A stretch of DNA of 59,138 nucleotides, taken from the NCBI RefSeq assembly GCF_016587435.1, contig NZ_BNJJ01000037.1:1-59138 (forward strand), in the 5' to 3' direction. The notes under the pieces are model-generated. The model did not search any database and was not told the DNA's origin. It saw only the letters and a program-made list of their open reading frames with translations. The DNA is from Dictyobacter formicarum. GTDB lineage: Bacteria > Chloroflexota > Ktedonobacteria > Ktedonobacterales > Ktedonobacteraceae. The position numbers and the translations under genes are program-made. Positions 38,352-47,116 of the stretch are shown here, piece after piece (the stretch's first letter is position 1; every line of letters starts with the position of its first letter).

Positions 38352-38533
38352 AGTGAGAAAGAGTTCCTTTCATGAAGAGCGTAGATAACTCGTCCTGAAT
38401 TTCGCTATCGTTGCAAGGCTCTTGTTAGCAGAACTGTTTGTCCTGCAAGGCTTCACACAAAAAACCGTCGTGAGGTGCCAGAGGGGCCGTTGAATCAGGC
38501 AGAAGATCCCTTGACCCCAAAACGGGGGCCTTG

Positions 38534-38553
38534 CGAACTTTCACGAAAGTTCG
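38534..38553. repeat. 9-bp perfect inverted repeat, 2-nt centre
   Basis: CGAACTTTC, AC, GAAAGTTCG. It lies about 185 bp upstream of the MFS gene start and could be a dyad operator or a hairpin. Confidence 0.6.
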
Positions 38554-38588
38554 ATCCCGTTGCAAACCTTGCAACGCTTCATCCTTCC

Positions 38589-38640
38589 TGTGTAAGGTGG
38601 AGATGTGGCCGCAGGTGCGGCCACATCTCCACCTTACACA
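38589..38640. repeat. 25-bp perfect inverted repeat, 2-nt centre
   Basis: The arm at 38589-38613 begins TGTGTAAGGTGGAGATG and is followed by GG and its exact complement at 38616-38640. A stem of this length without mismatch would cruciform or form a very stable RNA hairpin. No T tract follows. Confidence 0.85.
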
Positions 38641-38836
38641 AAAATCATGTGTGAGGCACCGCAGGGGCCGTTGCGTGCGGACCGTTGGTTTGCCAATGGT
38701 ATCGGAGCCCAGGATGACATATGATGAGGATGGCTACATTTCTAGTCATGCTATCGTTTTCCTTTCGTTTAGGAGCTGACTGGCGCTCCGCCCTGTGAGA
38801 GGGAGACTCATAGGGGTCTCCCGATCATTTTTTATA

Positions 38837-38906
38837 AGTATCAGGGACGTGCTCTCGATCAGTTGAGCACCGGTGCTCAACTGATCGAGAGCACGTCCCT
38901 GATACT
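38837..38906. repeat. 70-bp perfect palindrome without spacer
   Basis: Arms 38837-38871 and 38872-38906 are exact reverse complements meeting at GAGCACC|GGTGCTC. The palindrome ends 7 bp before the stop of the GlxA-type gene (which reads toward it), so it may end that transcript. Spacerless palindromes of this size are normally unstable in bacteria. Confidence 0.9.
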
Positions 38907-38912
38907 CGTGAA

Positions 38913-39929
38913 TTACGAGATGTTTTGGATGGTGCGACTGACGGAGGGTGGGACGCCGTAGGTGCGCTGCCAGAGGCGGCGGAAGTGGCGTGCGTCCTCG
39001 AAGCCGCATTTGCGTGCGACCTCTTCGATGCTCAGGCCGGGGTCGTGCAGAAACGTGGAGGCCAGTTCGATCTGCAGGCGCTGGTGATACTGCACAGGGG
39101 TCAGGCCGGTGGCCTCTTTGAAGCAGCGTGTGAGGCTGCGTACACTGAGATGGACAGTGTCAGCGAGCGTCTGGAGCAGGACCGGTCCGGCGATGTGGTT
39201 GATCAGGTAGTCCTGGGCTTGATGCACGGCGGGGTCCAGATGTGTGCGGTACTGCAGATAGATGCTGTCCTGCGACTGCGAGCCGTTGCGCCGCAGATAG
39301 ACGACGAGGTAGCGCGCGACCTGGGCGGTGAAGAGGGGGCCGTGCCGCTGCTCCAAGAGTGAGAGCGCCATGTCGATGCCCGAGGCGATGCCAGCGCTGG
39401 TGGTGACGCGGTTATCGTGCACGAAGAGGGCGCTCTCCAGGACACGTGCGCGCGGATAGCGCTCTTGCAAGGCGGCGAGAGCGACCCAATGCGTGGTGCT
39501 GCGGCGACCGTCGAGCAGGCCAGCCTCACCAAGCGCGAAGGCACCGGTGCAGACGGAGGCGATGGTGCTGCCGCCATCATAGGCCTGGCGTAGCCAGCGG
39601 ATGATCGCCGGCTCCCAGAGCCCTCTCCTGGCCTCCTCGCTGTCGAGCTGCAGACCGGGCACGATCACCAGATCGCCTGGCTGGACGGGTTCGAGCGGCT
39701 GGAGATGGGCAAAGACCAGTCCTTGCGCGCTGCACACCTCCGGTCGATGGGCGCAGAAGATCAGCCTGTAGGGCATGCCCAGCCGCGCCGCGGCGTCAAA
39801 AACCTGTGCTGGTCCCGCCAGGTCCAGCAGGTTGACCTGCGGCAGCACCAGGAAGAGCACGCGCTGCTCCCGCGTCTCCAACACGCCCGCTTGCTGGATA
39901 GTCGTCAGAAACGAGTCGAAGACCGTCAT
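38913..39929 (-). CDS. GlxA-type transcriptional regulator (DJ-1/PfpI plus AraC HTH)
   Basis: A protein of about 338 residues. The N-terminal DJ-1/PfpI domain runs from RVLFLVLPQVNLLDLAGP through the nucleophile-elbow-like SVCTGAFALGEAGLLDG with Cys, and TTHW. The C-terminal AraC domain has two HTHs: VLLQTLADTVHLSVRSLTR and SIEEVARKCGFEDARHFRR, then YGVPPS. ATG 39929 (MTVFDSF) is preferred; an upstream ATG at 39968 is in frame, but AAAGGAG lies 10 nt before 39929. GlxA-type regulators often control small-molecule metabolism or efflux genes; the MFS gene downstream on the same strand is a candidate target. Confidence 0.9.
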   Translation of the reverse strand: MTVFDSFLTTIQQAGVLETREQRVLFLVLPQVNLLDLAGPAQVFDAAARLGMPYRLIFCAHRPEVCSAQGLVFAHLQPLEPVQPGDLVIVPGLQLDSEEARRGLWEPAIIRWLRQAYDGGSTIASVCTGAFALGEAGLLDGRRSTTHWVALAALQERYPRARVLESALFVHDNRVTTSAGIASGIDMALSLLEQRHGPLFTAQVARYLVVYLRRNGSQSQDSIYLQYRTHLDPAVHQAQDYLINHIAGPVLLQTLADTVHLSVRSLTRCFKEATGLTPVQYHQRLQIELASTFLHDPGLSIEEVARKCGFEDARHFRRLWQRTYGVPPSVSRTIQNIS

Positions 39930-40184
39930 GGCTCTCTTTCTCCTTTGCACTTGTGTATCTCTTTCCATGTTTGGATGGTTGGACCAGGACCAATCGGCCG
40001 CCTGTTGATACTATAGTCCACTGCGAAGGGAGCGCCAATGGTCGATTATGCCAGGAAGCGGACGGATCTGGCCATTTTGTGCGAGCGTCTGCAGGAGTGA
40101 GCTGTGATATCGCGCGTGTGAGGTGGTCGTATAAATCTGAAGAGCTTTTCTAAAATTTTCTGTGAGAAACATGGGTCCTTTGGG

Positions 40185-40451
40185 TATTGTCAATTTGACT
40201 GGAAGCCTGCTTGAAAGCTGGGCAATATGATACAATACACCTTATGAAAAAGAACAGCTCAGCTTCTCCTTACAAGGGATACCGCTTTCCACCCACTGTT
40301 ATCAGTCATTGCGTATGGTTATATTTCCGTTTTTCGCTCAGTTTCCGTGATGTTGAAGAGCTCATGGCAGAGCGTGGGGTTGTGCTCACCTACGAAACCA
40401 TTCGTCAGTGGTGTCTCACATTCGGCCAAACGTACGCCAATGAGTTGGAAT
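40185..40451 (+). pseudogene. IS6-like transposase N-terminal remnant cut by IS3
   Basis: The IS tip TATTGTCAATTT (40185-40196) precedes ATG 40244, and the frame reads SPYKGYRFPPTVISHCVWLY, then SLSFRDVEELMAERG and ETIRQWCLTFGQTYANEL, before the IS3 end at 40452. It is homologous to the damaged transposase at 8831-9548. The catalytic core is gone. Confidence 0.82.
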
Positions 40452-40485
40452 TGTCCCAGAAAAATGGAAACGTAAAAGGTGAAAG

Positions 40486-41424
40486 TTAGGTCATCACTGA
40501 GAGAGTGACCTGTTCAAACGTACACGGACTGACATACTGTAACGTGGAATGCAAGCGAACCGGATTGTAGAAACATTCCAGGTATTCGAAGATGGCTGAA
40601 CGAGCTTGCTGTCGACTGTGGAACCGTGTTCGCCCCGTGCACTCTTTCGCGCGTGTGGCAAAAAAGGCTTCCATGACCGCGTTATCCCAACAATTTCCGG
40701 TTCGACTCATACTCACCTCAATACCACACTCACTAAGCGCGTGCTGATAGCGATGCGACGTGAACTCTGAGCCTCGATCCGAGTGGTGTAAGAGCCCAAC
40801 GGCTGGATGGCGTCTCGCCACCGCCATGCGCAAAGCCAGTTCGACCAATGCTGCATCTTCTGTGGTTCCCATCGCCCACCCGACTACCATGCGTGAGAAG
40901 AGGTCAAGAATGACCGCGAGAAAGAGCCAGCCCTCAGCAGTCACGACGGCCTTGGTATCAGTCACCCACTTGGTGTTGGGCTGCTCAGCCGTAAAATCAC
41001 GACGGAGGCGATTGGGCGCTCCGTGAGTCTGTGGATCACTCATCGTGGTTGGCTTACGGGAACGTTTCACCTGGGCGGACAAGCCGAGCTGCTGCATCAA
41101 GCGAAACACTCGCTTGCGTGAGCAGGCCATACCTCGTGCGCGCAGGATCGCATGAATACGAGGACTGCCATACACCTGGCGGTGATCTAGAAAGATGTGT
41201 TGAATTTCGGCTGCCAGCGTGGCATCTTCTCGACAATGCTGACTCATCGGACGGCTTTTCCAGGCGTAATAGCCGCTCGCAGAAACGTCCAGAGCCTGGC
41301 AGAGCAGCGCCACGGAATATTCGTGGCTGTGCTCTGCGATGAACTGAAACTTTACCGCTGGCCGTGCGAAAAGATGCCGATAGCTTTTCCTCTGAACAAG
41401 GGTCTCAAGTATGCCCTTGTTCAT
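40486..41424 (-). CDS. IS3 transposase OrfB
   Basis: A 312-residue DDE integrase. HTH_21 region with CREDATLAAEIQHIFLDH and YGSPRIHAILRARG; catalytic Asp in WVTDTKAVV, Asp in HHSDRGSEF and Glu in NAVMEAFFAT. The ATG 41424 lies within orfA (20-bp overlap). The frame is +1 relative to OrfA, so coupled reinitiation or a frameshift gives the product. It is the intact counterpart of the nonsense-mutated copy at 2865-3766. Confidence 0.92.
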   Translation of the reverse strand: MNKGILETLVQRKSYRHLFARPAVKFQFIAEHSHEYSVALLCQALDVSASGYYAWKSRPMSQHCREDATLAAEIQHIFLDHRQVYGSPRIHAILRARGMACSRKRVFRLMQQLGLSAQVKRSRKPTTMSDPQTHGAPNRLRRDFTAEQPNTKWVTDTKAVVTAEGWLFLAVILDLFSRMVVGWAMGTTEDAALVELALRMAVARRHPAVGLLHHSDRGSEFTSHRYQHALSECGIEVSMSRTGNCWDNAVMEAFFATRAKECTGRTRFHSRQQARSAIFEYLECFYNPVRLHSTLQYVSPCTFEQVTLSVMT

Positions 41425-41716
41425 TCGCTGTGGTGCTCCGCAGGAGCATGGCGCTTTTTAGAATATCCCGCTCCTGTCGCAACACATCGTTTTCTCGTTG
41501 TAAGTGACGGATTTCCTCTTCTTGGGGTGTCTGGTGTCCACTGCCAGGAAAGGCCTGTTCGCCGTGTTCGGTGAGTTGCTTGCACCAGTGATGCAGCGTA
41601 CTATCGGCAATGCCCAGGTCGCGTGCAATTTGGATCATGGGCTTGCTGCTGGTCTGCACGAGATGCACGGCTTCCAACTTGAATTCTTTGGTATATGTTC
41701 TGGTTGTTTTGTCCAT
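41405..41716 (-). CDS. IS3 transposase OrfA (HTH and leucine zipper)
   Basis: 103 residues from ATG 41716 (AAGGG upstream): MDKTTRTYTKEFKLEAVHL, HTH with QIARDLGIADSTLHHWCKQ, then the coiled coil EEIRHLQRENDVLRQERDIL. It binds IS ends and pairs with OrfB. Confidence 0.9.
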   Translation of the reverse strand: MDKTTRTYTKEFKLEAVHLVQTSSKPMIQIARDLGIADSTLHHWCKQLTEHGEQAFPGSGHQTPQEEEIRHLQRENDVLRQERDILKSAMLLRSTTANEQGHT

Positions 41717-41777
41717 GCTCTTTTCCCTTTCAATGGAGGCTCTGTCTTCGAGTTTACATCCTCCATTTCTCCGGGAC

Positions 41778-41958
41778 AAGACCACCACAAGACCGCGAGC
41801 AGGACAATGTCTGTCAGGAATTCAAGGTAATTGAAAGGAGTACCAGTTCGCTCGTTGAACGTGCGTTGACAGTGAGGGCAAAAGAACGTGGCGTAACCCA
41901 GTTTCGTTTTCTTCGCTCGTTTCGTGGTGGTTGTCATAACACAATGTGGGCAGTTCAT
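41778..41958 (-). pseudogene. Zinc-ribbon IS transposase N-terminal remnant
   Basis: From ATG 41958 the frame reads MNCPHCVMTTTTKRAKK, LGYATFFCPHCQRTFNERTG and TPFNYLEFLTDIVLLAVLWW, then meets the IS3 edge. The CPHC...CPHC ribbon followed by RTFNERTGTPFN is the N-terminus of an IS6-related transposase group. The rest is absent on the other side. Confidence 0.7.
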
Positions 41959-42206
41959 CAGTCAACATTCCCCATTCTCTCCTGTTTTTACAAGATCAGC
42001 ATACCAAAAGTCTGACTTTTTTGCCAAGGGGTTGCCTGAGTTCTGACAGAACCCCTTACGCAGTTGAGCGCGAGGTCGAGGACATCGACGCCGTAATCGC
42101 CGAGGCTGGCGGATCGGCGTGCGTCTTTGGTGGGTCCTCCGGCGCAGTGCCGGCCCTGGAGGCTGCGCGCCTGCTCGGAGGCAAGATCGAGAAGCTGACG
42201 CTGTAC

Positions 42207-44418
42207 CCACGAGTTGCGCAACGAGCTAAGCCCAAGTAGCGCTCACCCCGAAAAATGTGCCTCCCTACGAAAGGAAATGGAAAAAACAACTCGCCTTTCC
42301 GTAAGGAGGACTCATGACCAGTATCGCGTATTCTTCGATCAACATCCAGTCCTGTGCTCAATCGGCTCCAGCGCAGCCCTGTTGGTTCGGCGAACTCACC
42401 GTGATCGTGCATCACATGCAGCGTCACGGCGTGCTTGCCGCCATTGAAGAGCAGGTGCGCTTTGCGCGTCGGCGTTTCGGCCACTACGACGTGATTGATT
42501 TTGTCGCCGTGCTCTTTGGCTACGCCATCAGCGGTGAGCGCACCCTCGAAGCCTTTTACGAACAGATGACTCCCTGGGCCAGCCCCTTCATGGCGCTCTT
42601 CGGGCGCGATCGCCTGCCTGCTCGTTCGACCCTGAGTCGCTTTCTCGCCTCCCTCGACCAGGCTCCCGTTGAAGCTTTGCGCACCCAGTTCCTCGCTGAT
42701 CTGCTGGCTCGCCCTCTGACCAGCGAAGAACTGCCAGGTGGGTTGTGGGACCGGCAAGGGGACCATCTGCTGGTCTTTGATGTGGATGGCACCCGAGAGG
42801 CGGCTCGCCAACGAGCCTTGCCGCAGACGGCGGATCGGCCCGCCCCAGTCCGACGACTCCAGCAGCTCTGTGCACCAGGCTACACGGGACGCAAGCGGGG
42901 GGAAGTGGTCCGCAGCCGAACGACCATCCTGCAAGCCCATACCCATCACTGGTTGGCCAGCTTTGGCAACCCGGGCAATGGCCAGTACCGTCTCGAGTTG
43001 CGTCGGGCGCTGACGGCCATCGAGACCTATGCTCAGGCGATCCATCTGCCTCCTTCACGCCTGCTCGTGCGCCTTGACGGTCAATATGGCACCAGAGCGG
43101 TCCTCACTGATCTGGGAGAGATGCGCTACGTCACACGTGGCAAAGACTATCACCTCCTGGATCAAGCCGAGATCCAGGCACGCCTTTGCCTGCCCCCCGA
43201 TCAGCCGTTCACGCTGCCAGAAAGCGGGATGGTGCGCACGCTCTACGATTGCCCAAATCTGCCCCTGGACGGCGGCGGGAAGCGCTACCGGATCATTGTG
43301 GCCACCCACCCGGCAGGCACCACGAAAAGTCGGATTGGCATCACCCGTGATGGCGTGGTCTACGAGCTCTTCTTCACCAATCTGGCACCGACAGCTTTCA
43401 CGGCGGCAGATGTCATGGCGCTCTATCTGCATCGTGGTTCCTTTGAGCCAGCCCTGTGGGATGAAGATCTCGAGCAGGACCCTGATCGTTGGTGTAGCCA
43501 TGCCCCCTGGGGGCAAGAAGCCTGGCAAATCATCAGTCAATGGATCTGGAATCTGCGTCTGGAACTGGGTCAGCAGTTGCTTGCCGAGCCGGTCCGCACC
43601 ACGGAGTTTGCGCCAGCCCACCAGGAGCAGGCGCCTGGTTCTGCTTCCGGCTATGCTCCCGCCACCGCCGCCTCGTCCTGGAAAGCGGGTCGTTTCTCAG
43701 GCAAGGACTTTGCGCGCCAGCCCGATGGGACCTTACGTTGTCCTGCGGGAGCGTCACTGGTGCTGCAAGAACGGCGCCCGGAGGCCAATGGGAGTCTGCG
43801 CCTGGTCTATGGAGCCAGTATTCGCAATTGTCGTCCCTGCCCGTTGCGAGAGCAGTGTCAGTGGGAGGGACATGCCACCGCGAAGCCGCGCCAGGTGAGT
43901 CTCCTGTTGCATCCCCGGGCGATCGGCGAAGAGCCGCTGCTGTGGCGGGATTGGAGTCGCAGGCGCTCGCGTCGAGCCTGCATCCAGTTGGTCCGTTATC
44001 AACGCCTGGATGTGGCGGTTCATCCTGCGCTTGTGCCTCCCTGCGACGCATCGTCGGGTGTGCTTTCTCGCGCCCAACGGGCGCATATGCGGCTGACCTT
44101 TCACGAACGGCGGGCTCGCAATGAACGGACCCCAACTGCGGCACTGGTGAGGATCACGCTCTTCGGCATTCCCGAGGCCTTTGCTGCGTTTCTCGGTCTT
44201 GAGAGCATGTAACGTTCGATCTCTGTCACCACGATGCTGTGCGTTCTCGGCGGAACGGCCAAGCATTCCGTGTGGAATTCCTGTGGCCTTTTTTCCTGGT
44301 TTCCCCGCTTTCACACTTCTTTTCGGTCATTTTTCTGCCAGGAAGCGTCATCTCCTCTCGGCTTTTATCTCATCTACGAGTGATAAACTCTTCTACAGGC
44401 TCATTGCGCAACTCGTGG
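42207..44418 (+). mobile_element. IS1182-like insertion sequence, copy 2
   Basis: Same 2212-bp length, same CCACGAGTTGCGCAA tips and an identical encoded protein to copy 1, in the opposite orientation. The flanks repeat GCTGTAC (5-7 bp depending on where the tip is drawn). The two copies are inverted and 25 kb apart, so recombination between them would invert the window core. Confidence 0.92.
42314..44212 (+). CDS. IS1182-like DDE transposase (copy 2)
   Basis: 632 residues, identical to the ORF at 17019-18917. ATG 42314 with AAGGAGG 4 nt upstream. Core motifs VFDVDGTREAA, LVRLDGQYG and WNLRLELG, and the Cys cluster CRPCPLREQC, are all intact. Confidence 0.88.
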   Translation: MTSIAYSSINIQSCAQSAPAQPCWFGELTVIVHHMQRHGVLAAIEEQVRFARRRFGHYDVIDFVAVLFGYAISGERTLEAFYEQMTPWASPFMALFGRDRLPARSTLSRFLASLDQAPVEALRTQFLADLLARPLTSEELPGGLWDRQGDHLLVFDVDGTREAARQRALPQTADRPAPVRRLQQLCAPGYTGRKRGEVVRSRTTILQAHTHHWLASFGNPGNGQYRLELRRALTAIETYAQAIHLPPSRLLVRLDGQYGTRAVLTDLGEMRYVTRGKDYHLLDQAEIQARLCLPPDQPFTLPESGMVRTLYDCPNLPLDGGGKRYRIIVATHPAGTTKSRIGITRDGVVYELFFTNLAPTAFTAADVMALYLHRGSFEPALWDEDLEQDPDRWCSHAPWGQEAWQIISQWIWNLRLELGQQLLAEPVRTTEFAPAHQEQAPGSASGYAPATAASSWKAGRFSGKDFARQPDGTLRCPAGASLVLQERRPEANGSLRLVYGASIRNCRPCPLREQCQWEGHATAKPRQVSLLLHPRAIGEEPLLWRDWSRRRSRRACIQLVRYQRLDVAVHPALVPPCDASSGVLSRAQRAHMRLTFHERRARNERTPTAALVRITLFGIPEAFAAFLGLESM

Positions 44419-44927
44419 GCTGTACGAACCACCGTTCATTGTCGGCGAGAGCCGTCCCCCGATCCCGCAGGATTACGTCGAGCATCTCAACGCCCTGCTC
44501 GCGGTAGATCGTCGGGGCGAGGCGATTGAGTACTTCCTGATCGATGCGATGCGCGTTCCTGCTGAACTCGTTGCCCAGATGCGAAATGGGCCAACGCGGC
44601 CACAGTTAGAGGCGGTAGCGCATACGCTCTCCTACGATGGCACGATCATGGGCGAGACCATGAGCGGCAAACCCGCGACCCTCAGGAAGTGGGCCTCTGT
44701 TACCGTGCCCACACTGGTCATGGTCGGAGGAGCGAGCCCGGCGTTTTTCCACCACGGAACGCAAACGCTCGTGGGCATCCTACCCAATGCTCAGCACCGT
44801 CTCCTGGCAGGTCAGGACCACAGCCCGGCTGACGACGTCCTTGCTCCTGCGTTGAAAGCGTTCTTCCTGAGTTGAGCAGCTCCAATGGAGCCCGGCGCCA
44901 GTCGTTGCTCACTCATCCATCAAAACC

Positions 44928-46856
44928 CTAGGCTTGCATGCTTTCCTGTGATGCTGAGGCCAGGCGAAAGAAGGTGGCAAACCCCTCTGGAACGCCGAAC
45001 AGTGTGATGGTGATCTGGCCAGTGGCTCGGCTGCGCGCATTGCGAGCCAGACGCGCTTTCCAGCAGAGACGAGTGTGTGCTCGCTCGGCACGAGAAAGGG
45101 CCACTTCCGCAGTGGGAGGCGAAGCGACCGGAACTTGCGGGGGGATGGACATCTCGATGTGTTGGTGACACACGAGCTGCAGGCAGGCACGCCGATGCTC
45201 TCTGCGGCTCCAATCCCGCCAGAGCAGCGGTGCGGGGCCAACGGCCAGCGGATGAAGCAGCAGGCTGACCTGGCGCAGCTTCTTCGTGGCATGCCCCTGC
45301 CATTGACACTGCTCGCGCAACGGACAGGACCGGCAACTGCGAATGCTGGCCCCATACACGATGCGCAGGCTGCTATCGGCTTCTTGGCGCTGTTCCTGGA
45401 TACGAAGCTCCTGGTTGGCTGGACAGCGAAGTGTCCCATCTGTGTGGAGCGTGAAATCGCGGCCCGAGAAGCGACCGGCCTTCCATGCAGAGCCCACCTC
45501 TGGAGGAGCATAGCCGGAGGAAGGGGGCATGTGTGCTGAGGGAGGCGGGAGAGCAGGCGCAAACTCGGTCGTACGAACCGGATCGGGATGAAGGTGATGA
45601 CCTAGTTCGAGTCGGAGGTTCCAGACCCATTGAGCCACACACTGCCAGGCTTCTTGTCCCCAGGCCGAATGGCTGCACCATCGGTCGGGATCCTGCTCTC
45701 TGTCTTCGTCTGCTAAGATGGGCTCAAAGGCGCCGCGATGCAGGTACAGTTCGACGACATTGCAGGCGGTGAAGCCCTGCTGCGGCAGGTTCGTGAGGAA
45801 CAGTTCGTAGACCATCCCTGCCCGTGTGACGCCAACCGGACTCTTCTTTTTCCCGGCGGGATGGGTGGCCACGACTACCCGGCAGGGCACGCCACCAGGT
45901 CCCACCGGCACCTCTGGGCAATCGTAGAGACTGCGAACCATCTGGCTTTCTGGGCGCTGTTGCTCCTGATCAGGGGGCAGGTGCAAACGCGCCGAGACGC
46001 TCGGATGATCGAGCAGGCTGTATTCTTTGCCCCGCGTCACAAACGCGAACCCAGCCACATCGGAGAGCACGGCCCCGTTGCCATATTGCCCATCAAGTCG
46101 CAGCAGCGTACGTTCTGGTGGAAGCTGGTAGGCTGCGAGATACCAACGAATAGCCACGAGACCCTTGCGCAATTCTTCCCGATATCGCCCGTTGCCTCGG
46201 TTCCCGAAACTACCGAGCCACTGATAACTGTGCGCCTGAGCCACCGTTGTGCGTGTGCGAACAACTTCCCCGCGTTTGCGGCCTCGGTAGCCAGGGGCGC
46301 ACACGTCATCTAGCCGACGAAAGGGCGGGGGAAGTTCATCGGTCTGGGGTAAGGCGCGTTGGTGGGCGGCCTCTCGCGTCCCATCAATGTCGAAGACCAC
46401 CCAGGTGTGGCCCTTTCGATCCACCAACCCTCCGGTTTGCTTGTCAGGGGTGAGTGGCCGTGCGAGCAGATCAGCGAGAAAAAGCGCACGCAGTGCTTCG
46501 ACGGGTTCCTCCGTCAACGCCGCTAAAAAACGCGAGAGCGCCGAACGAGAAGGCAACCGATCACGCTCAAACAGCGCCATGAAAGGGATCGCAAAGGGCT
46601 GCAGGCTTTCGTAAAACTCCTCCAGGGTGCGTTCGCCGCAGATCGCGTAGCCGAAGAGGACCGCGAGAAAATCGATCACCTCATAGCGGCCAAAACGCTT
46701 CCGCGTAAAGCGCACCTGCTCGTTAATCTTGCTCAGCATGTCGTGCTTGCGAAGATGCGCCGTTATCACCACGACTTCTCCGAACCATGAGGGCGTTGCA
46801 GGATTGGATTCGGAGGGGGCCTGGATACGCACTGATTCATCGGCGATACTGGTCAT
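44928..46856 (-). CDS. IS1182-like DDE transposase, third type
   Basis: A full-length relative (642 residues from ATG 46856, MTSIADESVRIQ) of the transposases at 17019 and 42314, clearly diverged. It keeps GRYEVIDFLAVLFGYAICGE, VFDIDGTREAAHQRA, LLRLDGQYGNGAV, WNLRLELGHH and CRSCPLREQCQW. An in-frame TTG at 46877 would add 7 residues. No clear terminal repeats of the CCACGAG type flank it, so the IS ends are unresolved. It lies 52 bp after the split hydrolase gene. Confidence 0.85.
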   Translation of the reverse strand: MTSIADESVRIQAPSESNPATPSWFGEVVVITAHLRKHDMLSKINEQVRFTRKRFGRYEVIDFLAVLFGYAICGERTLEEFYESLQPFAIPFMALFERDRLPSRSALSRFLAALTEEPVEALRALFLADLLARPLTPDKQTGGLVDRKGHTWVVFDIDGTREAAHQRALPQTDELPPPFRRLDDVCAPGYRGRKRGEVVRTRTTVAQAHSYQWLGSFGNRGNGRYREELRKGLVAIRWYLAAYQLPPERTLLRLDGQYGNGAVLSDVAGFAFVTRGKEYSLLDHPSVSARLHLPPDQEQQRPESQMVRSLYDCPEVPVGPGGVPCRVVVATHPAGKKKSPVGVTRAGMVYELFLTNLPQQGFTACNVVELYLHRGAFEPILADEDREQDPDRWCSHSAWGQEAWQCVAQWVWNLRLELGHHLHPDPVRTTEFAPALPPPSAHMPPSSGYAPPEVGSAWKAGRFSGRDFTLHTDGTLRCPANQELRIQEQRQEADSSLRIVYGASIRSCRSCPLREQCQWQGHATKKLRQVSLLLHPLAVGPAPLLWRDWSRREHRRACLQLVCHQHIEMSIPPQVPVASPPTAEVALSRAERAHTRLCWKARLARNARSRATGQITITLFGVPEGFATFFRLASASQESMQA

Positions 46857-47006
46857 AATGTGCAAGAAATAAAGCAAAAAACCTCGGAACTGTAAACTAA
46901 ATGCGCTGTTTACGGCTTAGCGGAAAAGTCAGAAACACCTCACTGCTTGCTCACCCTTAGTGGAATCTATCGGGGAATTTATGTCGGGAACCCATGAAAT
47001 GGGTTC

Positions 47007-47028
47007 TTTGACTTTTGAGAAACCCTGA
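47007..47028. repeat. 22-bp direct repeat, left copy
   Basis: TTTGACTTTTGAGAAACC... (22 bp), identical to 48058-48079. A small hairpin (GAACCCA/TGGGTTC, 46989-47007) lies beside it. The two copies bracket the SDR gene. Confidence 0.85.
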
Positions 47029-47116
47029 CTCTGCGATGGTATTACCTCGCCAAACCACGAAAAGCATGGCATAATACCCTTATACCCAATCCAGAAAGAA
47101 ATGAGACAACCCAACC

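Larger units (their letters stand above)
38352..38912. other. Palindrome-rich intergenic region between the MFS and GlxA-type genes
   Basis: No gene is seen. The region carries three perfect inverted repeats (listed separately) and two imperfect copies of TGAGGYGCC...AGGGGCCGTTG, at about 38470-38496 and 38651-38677. It probably holds the MFS promoter and the transcription end of the GlxA-type gene. Confidence 0.55.
40452..41776 (-). mobile_element. IS3-family element, apparently complete
   Basis: Ends TGTCCCAGAAAAATGG and CCATTTCTCCGGGACA form an imperfect inverted repeat of the TG...CA type. It carries orfA and orfB. It sits between remnants of two different IS6-like transposases; no clear 3-4 bp target duplication is seen. 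Confidence 0.85.
42030..44875 (+). pseudogene. Alpha/beta hydrolase, 5'-truncated and split by the IS1182-like element
   Basis: The first piece (about 42030-42206) reads TPYAVEREVEDIDAVIAEAG, then CVFGGSSGAVPALEAARLLG, with the nucleophile elbow GGSSGA. The IS interrupts after KIEKLTLY. The second piece (44419-44875) continues EPPFIVGESRPPIPQDYVEH, then VPTLVMVGGASPAFFHHGTQ and AGQDHSPADDVLAP with the catalytic His (QDH). Removing the IS and one target copy (GCTGTAC-type) gives KLTLYEPPFIVG in frame. The N-terminal strand and HG oxyanion motif are missing, so the gene was already truncated before this insertion. Substrate unknown. Confidence 0.85.

Noticed and set aside
38352..38912. Possible riboswitch upstream of the MFS exporter
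   Set aside because: The structures are perfect simple dyads rather than a conserved junction fold; no known riboswitch core was recognised.
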